This document shows positions 43,851 through 51,949 of a stretch of DNA of 64,000 nucleotides, piece after piece (the stretch's first letter is position 1; the number at the start of each line of letters is the position of its first letter). The translations under genes and the position numbers were made by a program. Origin of the DNA: Streptomyces genisteinicus. GTDB lineage: Bacteria > Actinomycetota > Actinomycetes > Streptomycetales > Streptomycetaceae. The stretch spans positions 5,440,001 through 5,504,000 of the forward strand of contig NZ_CP060825.1 in the NCBI RefSeq assembly GCF_014489615.1, in the 5' to 3' direction. The notes beneath the pieces are model-generated. The model saw nothing but the letters and a program-made list of their open reading frames with translations. It was not told the DNA's origin and ran no database searches.

Positions 43851-45341
43851 ATGAGTGCGAAAACTTACGAGGTGCGCACCTACGGGTGCCAGATGAACGT
43901 CCACGACTCCGAGCGCCTCTCCGGCCTGCTGGAGGATGCCGGTTACGTGCGCGCGCCCGAGGGTGCCGACGGCGACGCGGATGTCGTCGTCTTCAACACC
44001 TGCGCGGTACGGGAGAACGCCGACAACAAGCTGTACGGCAATCTCGGCCGCCTCGCGCCCATGAAGACGCGGCGCCCCGGCATGCAGATCGCCGTCGGCG
44101 GCTGCCTCGCCCAGAAGGACCGCGACACGATCGTCACCAGGGCGCCCTGGGTCGATGTCGTCTTCGGCACGCACAACATCGGCAAGCTCCCCGTGCTGCT
44201 CGAGCGCGCCCGCGTCCAGGAGGAGGCGCAGGTCGAGATCGCCGAGTCGCTGGAGGCGTTCCCGTCCACGCTGCCGACCCGCCGCGAGTCGGCCTACGCG
44301 GCCTGGGTGTCGATCTCGGTCGGCTGCAACAACACCTGCACCTTCTGCATCGTCCCCGCCCTGCGCGGCAAGGAGAAGGACCGCAGGCCGGGCGACATCC
44401 TCGCCGAGATCGAGGCACTGGTCGCCGAGGGCGTCTCGGAGATCACCCTCCTCGGCCAGAACGTCAACGCCTACGGCTCGGACATCGGCGACCGTGAGGC
44501 CTTCAGCAAGCTGCTGCGCGCCTGCGGGGGCATCGAGGGCCTGGAGCGGGTCCGCTTCACCTCGCCGCACCCGCGGGACTTCACCGACGACGTGATCGCG
44601 GCCATGGCCGAGACGCCGAACGTGATGCCCCAGCTCCACATGCCGCTCCAGTCCGGCTCCGACACGGTGCTCAAGGCGATGCGCCGCTCCTACCGGCAGG
44701 AGCGTTTCCTCGGGATCATCGAGAAGGTGCGCGCCGCGATCCCGCACGCCGCGATCTCGACGGACATCATCGTGGGCTTCCCCGGCGAGAGCGAGGAGGA
44801 CTTCGAACAGACGATGCACACCGTCCGCGAGGCCCGCTTCGCGAACGCCTTCACCTTCCAGTACTCCAAGCGCCCCGGCACGCCCGCGGCGACCATGGAC
44901 GGCCAGATCCCGAAGGAGGTCGTCCAGGAGCGGTACATGCGCCTGGTCGCGCTCCAGGAGGAGATCTCCTGGGCGGAGAACAAGAAGCAGGTCGGCCGCA
45001 CGCTGGAGGTCATGGTCGCGGAGGGCGAGGGCCGTAAGGACGGCGCCACGCACCGGCTCTCCGGCCGCGCCCCCGACAACCGGCTCGTCCACTTCACCAA
45101 GCCCGCCGCCGGGGTCCGCCCCGGCGACGTGGTCACGGTCGAGATCACGTACGCGGCCCCGCACCACCTGCTCGCCGAGGGGGACGTGCACTCCGTCCGG
45201 CGCACCCGGGCCGGCGACGCGTGGGAGAAGCGCAACGCGGCCGAGGCCGCCAAGCCCGCCGGGGTGATGCTGGGGTTGCCCGGCATCGGCGCGCCCGCGC
45301 CGCTTCCGGCGGCTGCCGCTCCGGGGTGCGGCTGCGACTGA
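43851..45341 (+). CDS. miaB: tRNA-2-methylthio-N6-dimethylallyladenosine synthase MiaB
   Basis: 496 residues. The three N-terminal cluster cysteines are in YGCQMN, NTCAVRE and GGCLAQ. The radical-SAM CxxxCxxC is in [13 protein letters not shown], and the TRAM domain is at about 385-450. It methylthiolates i6A37 of tRNAs made by MiaA, encoded about 1.8 kb downstream. The last 30 residues are Ala/Pro-rich and end in GCGCD; the DNA for this tail is repeated in the following spacer. The ATG is at 43851 after a G-rich leader. Confidence 0.95.
   Translation: MSAKTYEVRTYGCQMNVHDSERLSGLLEDAGYVRAPEGADGDADVVVFNTCAVRENADNKLYGNLGRLAPMKTRRPGMQIAVGGCLAQKDRDTIVTRAPWVDVVFGTHNIGKLPVLLERARVQEEAQVEIAESLEAFPSTLPTRRESAYAAWVSISVGCNNTCTFCIVPALRGKEKDRRPGDILAEIEALVAEGVSEITLLGQNVNAYGSDIGDREAFSKLLRACGGIEGLERVRFTSPHPRDFTDDVIAAMAETPNVMPQLHMPLQSGSDTVLKAMRRSYRQERFLGIIEKVRAAIPHAAISTDIIVGFPGESEEDFEQTMHTVREARFANAFTFQYSKRPGTPAATMDGQIPKEVVQERYMRLVALQEEISWAENKKQVGRTLEVMVAEGEGRKDGATHRLSGRAPDNRLVHFTKPAAGVRPGDVVTVEITYAAPHHLLAEGDVHSVRRTRAGDAWEKRNAAEAAKPAGVMLGLPGIGAPAPLPAAAAPGCGCD
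45297..45340 (+). repeat. Direct repeat, copy 1 (end of miaB)
   Basis: 44 bp covering the codons of the MiaB C-terminal tail up to the stop. It matches 45468-45511 at 41 of 44 positions by eye. Confidence 0.85.
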
Positions 45342-45467
45342 CGGCGGTGGCGGCCGTGGGCCGTGCCTGACGTCGGTGGTCGCTGCTGCGGGGTGCCTGG
45401 CTCCGACTCCTGGGCGGGCCGCGCGCACGCGGCTGCCGCCCCCTGCCGGGGGCACGGGGGCCGGGGG

Positions 45468-45511
45468 CCGCGCCTCTTGCGGCGGCTGCCGCCCCGGGGT
45501 GCGGCTGCGAC
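45468..45511 (+). repeat. Direct repeat, copy 2 (spacer after miaB)
   Basis: Displaced copy of the miaB end, 171 bp downstream, outside any gene. A weaker related segment lies at about 45381-45412. The rest of the 256-bp miaB spacer holds nothing recognisable. Confidence 0.85.
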
Positions 45512-45597
45512 TGCCCCCGGTCGCGTCCCGGGCCGGGTGCGGACACCCCGGCCGTCCGCGCGTCTGGTCCGCGGGGTCACGGACTAGGCTGCCGATC

Positions 45598-46305
45598 ATG
45601 CTTGTCGCCGCCGCCGTGTCCCCCTGCCCTCCGCTGCTCGTCCCCGAGGTCGCCGCCGGCGCCGCACCGGAGCTGGACGCCGCCCGGCGGGCGTCCTCCG
45701 ACGCCGTGGGCCTGCTCGCGGCGGCCCGCCCGGACCTCCTCCTGGTGGTCGGGCCCTCGGACGGCGAGGGCGGCGGCGCGTACCCGCCGGGCAGCGGCGG
45801 ATCTTTCCGCGGCTTCGGCGTGGACACCGCCGTGCGGCTCGGGCACGGCCGGGGCGGCGGACGCGAACTGCCGCCCTCCCTCGCCGTCGGCGCCTGGCTG
45901 CTGACCCGTGCGCACTGGGCCGCCTGCCCGGTCGAGGGGCTGGCGGTCGAGGACGCGCTGACCGCCGCGGAGTGCGCCGCCGCGGGCCGTGCCGCGGCCG
46001 GGCGGGCCGGACGGGTCGCGCTGCTGGTGATGGGCGACGGCAGCGCCTGCAGGACCCTCAAGGCCCCCGGCTACCTCGACGAACGCGCGGCAGACTTCGA
46101 CCGCGAGGCCGCGCGGGCCCTCGGATCCGCCGACACTGCGGCGCTGGGCGCTCTGGACGCGACGCTCGCGCGGGAGCTGAAGGCCGCGGGCCGGGCTCCC
46201 TGGCAGGTGCTCGCCGGAGCGGCGGAGGACGGCGGACTCCAGGGCCGGCTGCTGTTCGACGACGCCCCGTACGGCGTCGGGTACATGGTCGCCGCCTGGT
46301 CCTGA
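45598..46305 (+). CDS. Class III extradiol dioxygenase subunit B-like (LigB fold) protein, unknown function
   Basis: 235 residues, cytoplasmic. The N-terminal motif VSPCPPLLVPEVA and a segment VMGDGSACRTLKAPGY mark a LigB/MEMO-like fold conserved beside miaB-miaA-dapF in actinobacteria. The His normally present in the first metal motif (PHPP) is a Cys here, so enzymatic activity is doubtful. It has no partner dioxygenase subunit nearby. The ATG is at 45598. Confidence 0.75.
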   Translation: MLVAAAVSPCPPLLVPEVAAGAAPELDAARRASSDAVGLLAAARPDLLLVVGPSDGEGGGAYPPGSGGSFRGFGVDTAVRLGHGRGGGRELPPSLAVGAWLLTRAHWAACPVEGLAVEDALTAAECAAAGRAAAGRAGRVALLVMGDGSACRTLKAPGYLDERAADFDREAARALGSADTAALGALDATLARELKAAGRAPWQVLAGAAEDGGLQGRLLFDDAPYGVGYMVAAWS

Positions 46306-46389
46306 CCGGCTGCGCCGGCCGACGGCCGCGGGGGACGCGGAGCGTGCGCCCGGCCCCGCGGCCACGGTCCGGTGATCAGGGTGCCGTGA

Positions 46390-46632
46390 TCAGGGTGCGG
46401 GCGGGCCTGCGGCTCCGCCGTCCTCGCGGTGCGCGATGCGGCCGAGGGCCTCCTTGGCCTTGCCCGTGCCCGTCTCGATCCGCCGGCTGTACTTGCCCCT
46501 GGTCCTGTCGTCGACGGTCCTCGCGGCCTTGTCCAGACCGTGCCCGATCCTGTCCTCGTGCTGCCGGGCGAGCCCGGCGACCTTCTCCCCGGCGGGAGCG
46601 AGCCTGGCCTTCACGGTGTCCAGGAATCCCAT
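46390..46632 (-). CDS. MT0933-type antitoxin-like small protein
   Basis: 80 residues: MGFLDTVKARLAPAGEKVAG, then HEDRIGHGLDKAARTVDDRTRGKYS and a Gly/Pro tail. It fits the MT0933-like antitoxin family annotated across actinobacteria. It is highly charged and helical. No toxin gene is recognisable beside it. GGGAAGG precedes the ATG. It follows another small minus-strand gene after 58 bp and is convergent with the LigB-like gene. Confidence 0.75.
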   Translation of the reverse strand: MGFLDTVKARLAPAGEKVAGLARQHEDRIGHGLDKAARTVDDRTRGKYSRRIETGTGKAKEALGRIAHREDGGAAGPPAP

Positions 46633-46690
46633 GACACACCTTCCCTCCGGGCCGTCCGGCGGCCGCCGGACGGCCGTCGCCGGGTGGCAC

Positions 46691-46996
46691 TCACGCGCGG
46701 ACGCCCTCGCCGGTCCCGCTCTCCGCGGCCTCGGCGGACGCCTGCTGCCGCGGAATCCCCGTCGCGGCGGTGCCGGTGTCCGACCCGCCGTCCGGCACGC
46801 CGTCCTCGCCCGGTGCGGCCGGTGCGGCCGGTGCGGTGCCCGCTGGTTGCGCGTCCGCGGCCTCGGACGCGTCCCCGGACACGCCCGCGGACGCGGCGCC
46901 TGCCGGGGGTGCGGCCGTCTCCGCGGCGGGGGCTGCCGTTTCCGGCGTCTCGGCGGGTGCGGTGGACTTGCCGCGGAACCAAGAGAAAACGCCCAT
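46691..46996 (-). CDS. Small Ala/Pro-rich hypothetical protein
   Basis: 101 residues starting MGVFSWFRGKS, then a low-complexity Ala/Pro/Glu/Gly tail with no predicted domain. The ATG has GGAGGC 5 nt upstream and the short hydrophobic-basic N-terminus looks deliberate, so it is probably real. It is divergent from miaA and may share a transcript with the antitoxin-like gene. Confidence 0.6.
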   Translation of the reverse strand: MGVFSWFRGKSTAPAETPETAAPAAETAAPPAGAASAGVSGDASEAADAQPAGTAPAAPAAPGEDGVPDGGSDTGTAATGIPRQQASAEAAESGTGEGVRA

Positions 46997-47166
46997 TTCT
47001 GCCTCCAAAGCCTACTCGGTGGGTGAGGTCGCGCGGTGCCGCGCGGGGTCGCCCCGTGCCCGGGGCGCCCGGTGCGTGCACGGCCTCGCACCGGGCAACG
47101 ACGCCCGACGCGGCCCGTCACCTCGCTCGTTCGGGTTCGCGCCGGGAGGTTTGCGAGACTGGGGCG

Positions 47167-48105
47167 GTGAGAAGTGCAGCCCCCGCCCCGCGGGTCATCG
47201 CCGTCGTCGGCCCCACCGCGGCCGGAAAGTCCGATCTGGGTGTTTTCCTCGCCCAGCAACTGGACGGCGAAGTCGTCAACGCCGACTCCATGCAGCTCTA
47301 CCGGGGGATGGACATCGGCACCGCCAAGCTGACGCTCGAGGAGCGCGACGGCGTCCCCCACCACCTGCTGGACATCTGGGACGTCACCGAGGCGGCCAGC
47401 GTCGCCGAGTACCAGCGCCTCGCGCGCGCCGAGATCGACCGGCTGCTGGCCGAGGGGCGCACGCCGGTCCTGGTCGGCGGATCCGGGCTGTACGTCCGCG
47501 GGGCCGTCGACGCCCTGGAGTTCCCCGGCACCGACCCCGCCGTGCGCGCGCGCCTGGAGGAGGAACTGGAGCTCCACGGCCCCGGCGCGCTGCACGCCCG
47601 CCTCGCCGCCGCCGACCCGCCGGCGGCCGCGGCGATCCTGCCGGGCAACGGGCGCCGCATCGTCAGGGCGCTGGAGGTCATCGAGATCACCGGCCGCCCC
47701 TTCACCGCGAACCTCCCCGGACACGAATCCGTGTACGACACCGTGCAGATCGGTGTGGACGTGGGGCGGCCGGAGCTGGACGCCCGCATCGCGGCGCGCG
47801 TGGACCGGATGTGGGAGGCCGGGCTCGTCGAGGAGGTCCGGCGGCTGGAGGCCGGCGGGCTGCGCCGGGGGCGGACCGCCTCGCGCGCGCTCGGCTACCA
47901 GCAGGTGCTCGCCGCGCTCGCCGGGGAGTGCACCGACCAGCAGGCGCGCGAGGACACCGTGCGCACCACGAAGCGGTTCGCGCGGCGCCAGGACTCGTGG
48001 TTCCGCCGCGACCCGCGGGTGCGGTGGCTGAGCGGCGCGGCGGACGACCGCGCGGAACTTCCGCGCCGTGCGCTGTCGTTGATCGAACGAGCGGTCACAG
48101 CCTGA
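47167..48105 (+). CDS. miaA: tRNA dimethylallyltransferase MiaA
   Basis: 312 residues from GTG at 47167. P-loop GPTAAGKSDLG, DSMQLYRGMDIGTAK and VGGSGLYVRG are the family signatures. A C-terminal helical domain contains SRALGYQQVLAAL and RRQDSWFRRD. It transfers the dimethylallyl group to A37 of tRNAs reading UNN codons, the substrate for MiaB in the same region. It is followed by a small membrane protein and dapF on the same strand. Confidence 0.96.
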   Translation: MRSAAPAPRVIAVVGPTAAGKSDLGVFLAQQLDGEVVNADSMQLYRGMDIGTAKLTLEERDGVPHHLLDIWDVTEAASVAEYQRLARAEIDRLLAEGRTPVLVGGSGLYVRGAVDALEFPGTDPAVRARLEEELELHGPGALHARLAAADPPAAAAILPGNGRRIVRALEVIEITGRPFTANLPGHESVYDTVQIGVDVGRPELDARIAARVDRMWEAGLVEEVRRLEAGGLRRGRTASRALGYQQVLAALAGECTDQQAREDTVRTTKRFARRQDSWFRRDPRVRWLSGAADDRAELPRRALSLIERAVTA

Positions 48106-48204
48106 TCACGTGATGGCATCGGGATGCTCCGGCCGTCATTTCGGCCTCGGGAGCGTGCCATCATCGAGCATCGATCGACTGTCGAGTGCGAGTGGGGAGG
48201 GCAC

Positions 48205-48654
48205 GTGGCGATGGAGGCCGGCCCTCGCGACACCGAACGGGAACACCGGGACGCCGACGAGACCGCGCCCGCCCTGAACCCGGACGGTCCCGACGAACAG
48301 GCCATGCTCACGGACGAGGTCGAGGTCGTCGAACTCCGCCCCCAGCGGCGGCTGCGGATCTGGCAGCTCGCCCCCATCGTGGGACTCGGCGCGCTCGGCT
48401 CGCTGATGTTCGCCTTCCCGCTCGCCTTCGGCACCGGTGACGGCGGTGCCGTCGTCGCCATGCTCGGCCTGCTGATCAGCTGCTGTGCCGCGGGCTGGGG
48501 CGTCATGGCGGCGAGCCGGGTCGGACACACCTGGCCGGGGCTGCCCGGCCGCGGCACGGGCGACCGCCCCGACTGGCGCGTCCTCGTCCTCTACGTGGGC
48601 GTGGCCGCCCTGCTGGTCGCGCTCGCCGTCTGGCGCGTCGCCCGGCTCCGCTGA
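48205..48654 (+). CDS. Hypothetical membrane protein
   Basis: 149 residues from GTG at 48205 (GGGGAGG 4 nt upstream); ATG at 48211 is possible. An acidic N-terminus of about 55 residues is followed by three hydrophobic segments (about 58-80, 85-105, 125-145). I recognise no family. Its position between miaA and dapF on the same strand suggests a conserved neighbourhood gene. Confidence 0.75.
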   Translation: MAMEAGPRDTEREHRDADETAPALNPDGPDEQAMLTDEVEVVELRPQRRLRIWQLAPIVGLGALGSLMFAFPLAFGTGDGGAVVAMLGLLISCCAAGWGVMAASRVGHTWPGLPGRGTGDRPDWRVLVLYVGVAALLVALAVWRVARLR

Positions 48655-48703
48655 CCGGCGGCACCCGCCCGGGCGACCTGCGCGACCTCGTACGATGGGT
48701 CCC

Positions 48704-49600
48704 GTGACCACTGCGCAGACCTCGGGCGTCGCCTTCCTCAAGGGCCACGGCACCGAGAACGACTTCGTGATCGTCCCCGACCCGGACAACGCCGTCGAGC
48801 TGTCCGCCGAGGCCGTCACCCGGCTGTGCGACCGCCGGGCCGGCATCGGCGCCGACGGGGTGCTCCACGTGGTGCGCTCCGCCGCCCACCCGGACGCCCG
48901 GCACATGGCGGACGAGGCCGAGTGGTTCATGGACTACCGCAACTCCGACGGTTCCGTCGCGGAGATGTGCGGCAACGGAGTCCGGGTCTTCGCCCGGTAC
49001 CTCCAGCGCGCCGGTCACGCCGAGGCCGGCGAGATCGCCGTCGCCACCCGCGGCGGCGTCAAGAACGTGCACATCGCCAAGCCCGGCCCGGGATCCGACG
49101 AGGGCCAGGTCACCGTCTCCATGGGACGCCCGGTGCTGCCCGCCGCGAGCGTGACCGTCACCGTCGGCGCGCGCAGCTGGCCCGCGGTCAACGTCGACAT
49201 GGGCAACCCCCACGCGGTCGCCTTCGTCGACGATCTCGACCACGCGGGCACGCTGTACGAGGCGCCCGCGTACGGCCCCGCCGCGGTCTACCCGCGCGGG
49301 GTCAACGTCGAGTTCGTCGCCGACCGCGGCGAGCGGCACGTCGCCATGCGGGTCCACGAGCGCGGGTCCGGCGAGACCCGCTCCTGCGGCACGGGCGCCT
49401 GCGCCGTCGCCGTGGCCGCGGCCCGCAGGGACGGCGCCGACCCCGCGGTGACGGGTGCGCCGGTCACGTACACCGTGGACCTGCCGGGCGGCACGCTGGT
49501 CATCACCGAGCGGCCGGACGGCGTCGTCGAGATGTCCGGCCCCGCGGTCATCGTCGCCGAGGGCCGCATCGCACCGGAGCTGCTCGAACCCCGTTCGTAG
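48704..49600 (+). CDS. dapF: Diaminopimelate epimerase DapF
   Basis: 298 residues from GTG 48704 (ATG 48695 in frame is an alternative). The two catalytic cysteines are in NSDGSVAEMCGNGVR and GETRSCGTGACAVA. It converts LL- to meso-diaminopimelate for lysine; note that Streptomyces walls mainly use the LL form. TACGAT at 48691-48696 looks like a -10 box placed for a leaderless transcript starting at the GTG. The relA/spoT homologue follows after 189 bp. Confidence 0.95.
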   Translation: MTTAQTSGVAFLKGHGTENDFVIVPDPDNAVELSAEAVTRLCDRRAGIGADGVLHVVRSAAHPDARHMADEAEWFMDYRNSDGSVAEMCGNGVRVFARYLQRAGHAEAGEIAVATRGGVKNVHIAKPGPGSDEGQVTVSMGRPVLPAASVTVTVGARSWPAVNVDMGNPHAVAFVDDLDHAGTLYEAPAYGPAAVYPRGVNVEFVADRGERHVAMRVHERGSGETRSCGTGACAVAVAAARRDGADPAVTGAPVTYTVDLPGGTLVITERPDGVVEMSGPAVIVAEGRIAPELLEPRS

Positions 49601-49789
49601 CGGCGTCCGTTCGGCCCGGGGGACCGGGCCGGACGGAATCCCGCCGGGGATCGCTCGAATGGGTGATCCGTTTCACGCTGGGCGAGAGCGGGACTTCACC
49701 GCGTGGTGGGGTCGGTAGCATCAAGCACCGGCCCGGGAGGCGAGACCCGATCCTTCCCCACCGCCGGTCGAAGCCGCCGGAGGTGCCCC

Positions 49790-51874
49790 ATGAGTGCAGA
49801 GGCCGCCGATACAGGTGCCCACAGCCGCCGGCGCGGCCGCCCGAGGATCGACCTCCGCAGGCTGGGCCGCGCCGCACTGATGGGCCCGGCCGGACGTGAC
49901 CGGCTGCCCGACGCGATCGGCCATGTCGTCGACGCCCACCGGGCCCACCACCCGGACGCGCGGCTCGCGGAGCTGCACCGGGCGTACGTGCTGGCCGAGT
50001 CGTCCCACCGCGGGCAGTTCCGCAAGAGCGGCGAGCCGTACATCACGCACCCGCTCGCCGTGACCCTGATCCTCGCCGAACTGGGCGCCGAGACCACGAC
50101 CTTGATCGCCTCCCTGCTCCACGACACCGTCGAGGACACCGAGGTGACGCTCGATCAGGTCAGGACGGAGTTCGGCGCCGAGGTCGCGTACATCGTGGAC
50201 GGCGTCACCAAGCTGGAGAAGGTCGACTACGGGGCGGCGGCCGAGCCGGAGACGTTCCGCAAGATGCTCGTCGCCACCGGCAACGACGTACGCGTCATGT
50301 CGATCAAGCTCGCCGACCGGCTGCACAACATGCGCACCCTCGGCGTGATGCGCCCCGAGAAGCAGGCCCGGATCGCCAAGGTCACCCGGGACGTCCTCAT
50401 CCCGCTCGCCGAACGGCTGGGCGTGCAGGCGCTGAAGACCGAGCTGGAGGATCTGGTCTTCGCCATCCTCCACCCCGGGGAGTACGAGCGCACGCGCGCC
50501 CTGATCGCCGAGAACTCGGGCGCCTGCACCGCGCTGGAGGCCATCGCCGAGGAATTCCGCAAAGTACTCCGGGAGGCCGGCATCGGAGCCGAAGTGCTCA
50601 TCAGACCGCGGCACTTCGTCTCCGTCCACCGGGTCTGCCTCAAACGCGCCGAGCTGCGCAGCACCGACTTCGCGAGGCTGCTCGTCCTGGTCGGCGACGA
50701 CGCCGACTGCTACGCCGTCCTCGGCGAACTGCACACCTGCTTCACCCCGGTGATCTCCGAGTTCAAGGACTTCATCGCCGCCCCCAAGTTCAACCTGTAC
50801 CAGTCGCTGCACACCGCCGTGGCGGGCCCCGACGGCGCCGTCGCCGAAGTCCTCATCCGCACCCGGCAGATGCACAAGGTGGCCGAGGCCGGCGTGGTCG
50901 CCCTCGGCAACCCGTACCCCGCGGCGACCGACGGCACCGAACCGCCGGAGGACGGCGAGCGCGCCGACCCGACGCGCCCGGGCTGGCTGTCGCGGCTGCT
51001 GGAATGGCAGCAGTCCACACCGGACCCGGACACCTTCTGGACCTCGCTGCGGGCCGATCTCGCGCAGGACAAGGAGATCACCGTCTTCCGCGCCGACGGC
51101 CGCGCGCTCGGCCTGCCGGCCGGGGCCAGCTGCGTGGACGCCGCCTACGCCCAGTACGGCGACCGGGCGCACACCTCCATCGGCGCCCGCGTCAACGGGC
51201 GGCTCGCCACGCTGAGCACCCAGCTCGAGGACGGCGACACGGTGCATGTGCTGCTGGCGCAGGACGCCGCCTCGGGCCCCTCGTCCGACTGGCTCGACCA
51301 CGTCCGCACGCCCGCCGCGCGCATCGCCATCAGCAGCTGGCTCGACGCCCACCCGGAGGGCGCCGGCGCCCAGGACTCCGCCCCGCGCCGGCCGAAGCAG
51401 CGCACCGCCGACAGGCGGGCGTCGGCCAACGCGCTGGTGGACCGGCCCGGCGCCACCGTACGGCTCGCCGGCTGCTGTACGCCGGTTCCCCCCGACACCG
51501 TGACGGGCATCCCGGTGCGCGGCGGGGCGGTGACCGTCCACCGGCGCGAGTGTCCGGCCGTCGCCCGCATGGAGAGCGCCGGCCGCGTCCCGGTCGAGGT
51601 GCGCTGGGGCGACGCCCCCGGGTGCCGGGTCACCCTCGTCGCCGAGTCGTTCGGCCGGCCGCGCCTGCTCGCCGACCTCACCGAGGCGATCGCCGCCGAG
51701 GGCGCGGCGGTGGTGTCCGCCACCGTGGAACCGCCCACCCAGCAGCGGGTGCGCCACACCTACACCCTCCAACTCCCGGACGCCGCCGGACTTCCCGCCC
51801 TGATGCGCGCCATGCGCGACGTCCCCGGGGTGTACGACGTCAGCCGCACACAGCATCCGGCGGCGAGCGGCTGA
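49790..51874 (+). CDS. rshA: RelA/SpoT-family (p)ppGpp enzyme (RshA type)
   Basis: 694 residues. The N-terminal HD hydrolase is intact (HRGQFRKSGEPYITHP, LLHDTVEDTEV, KLADRLHNMRTL). The synthetase domain keeps PKFNLYQSLHT and the IRT strand but deviates elsewhere: EFKD replaces RxKD, RPRHFVS replaces RPKHxYS, and the AEYGxAAHW segment is degenerate. TGS (about 430-490) and ACT (about 620-690) domains follow. I predict hydrolysis is functional and synthesis weak or altered. S. coelicolor rshA at this position is a RelA homologue distinct from the main relA; I recall a report that it can make ppGpp when overexpressed. The ATG at 49790 follows GGAGG. Confidence 0.9.
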   Translation: MSAEAADTGAHSRRRGRPRIDLRRLGRAALMGPAGRDRLPDAIGHVVDAHRAHHPDARLAELHRAYVLAESSHRGQFRKSGEPYITHPLAVTLILAELGAETTTLIASLLHDTVEDTEVTLDQVRTEFGAEVAYIVDGVTKLEKVDYGAAAEPETFRKMLVATGNDVRVMSIKLADRLHNMRTLGVMRPEKQARIAKVTRDVLIPLAERLGVQALKTELEDLVFAILHPGEYERTRALIAENSGACTALEAIAEEFRKVLREAGIGAEVLIRPRHFVSVHRVCLKRAELRSTDFARLLVLVGDDADCYAVLGELHTCFTPVISEFKDFIAAPKFNLYQSLHTAVAGPDGAVAEVLIRTRQMHKVAEAGVVALGNPYPAATDGTEPPEDGERADPTRPGWLSRLLEWQQSTPDPDTFWTSLRADLAQDKEITVFRADGRALGLPAGASCVDAAYAQYGDRAHTSIGARVNGRLATLSTQLEDGDTVHVLLAQDAASGPSSDWLDHVRTPAARIAISSWLDAHPEGAGAQDSAPRRPKQRTADRRASANALVDRPGATVRLAGCCTPVPPDTVTGIPVRGGAVTVHRRECPAVARMESAGRVPVEVRWGDAPGCRVTLVAESFGRPRLLADLTEAIAAEGAAVVSATVEPPTQQRVRHTYTLQLPDAAGLPALMRAMRDVPGVYDVSRTQHPAASG

Positions 51875-51949
51875 TCTCTTTCGGGTGGGGTACGCGGCTC
51901 GCGGCGCGTGCCCGTCGGCGGTGGCCGTCCGCGCTGGTAGCGGTAGCAC

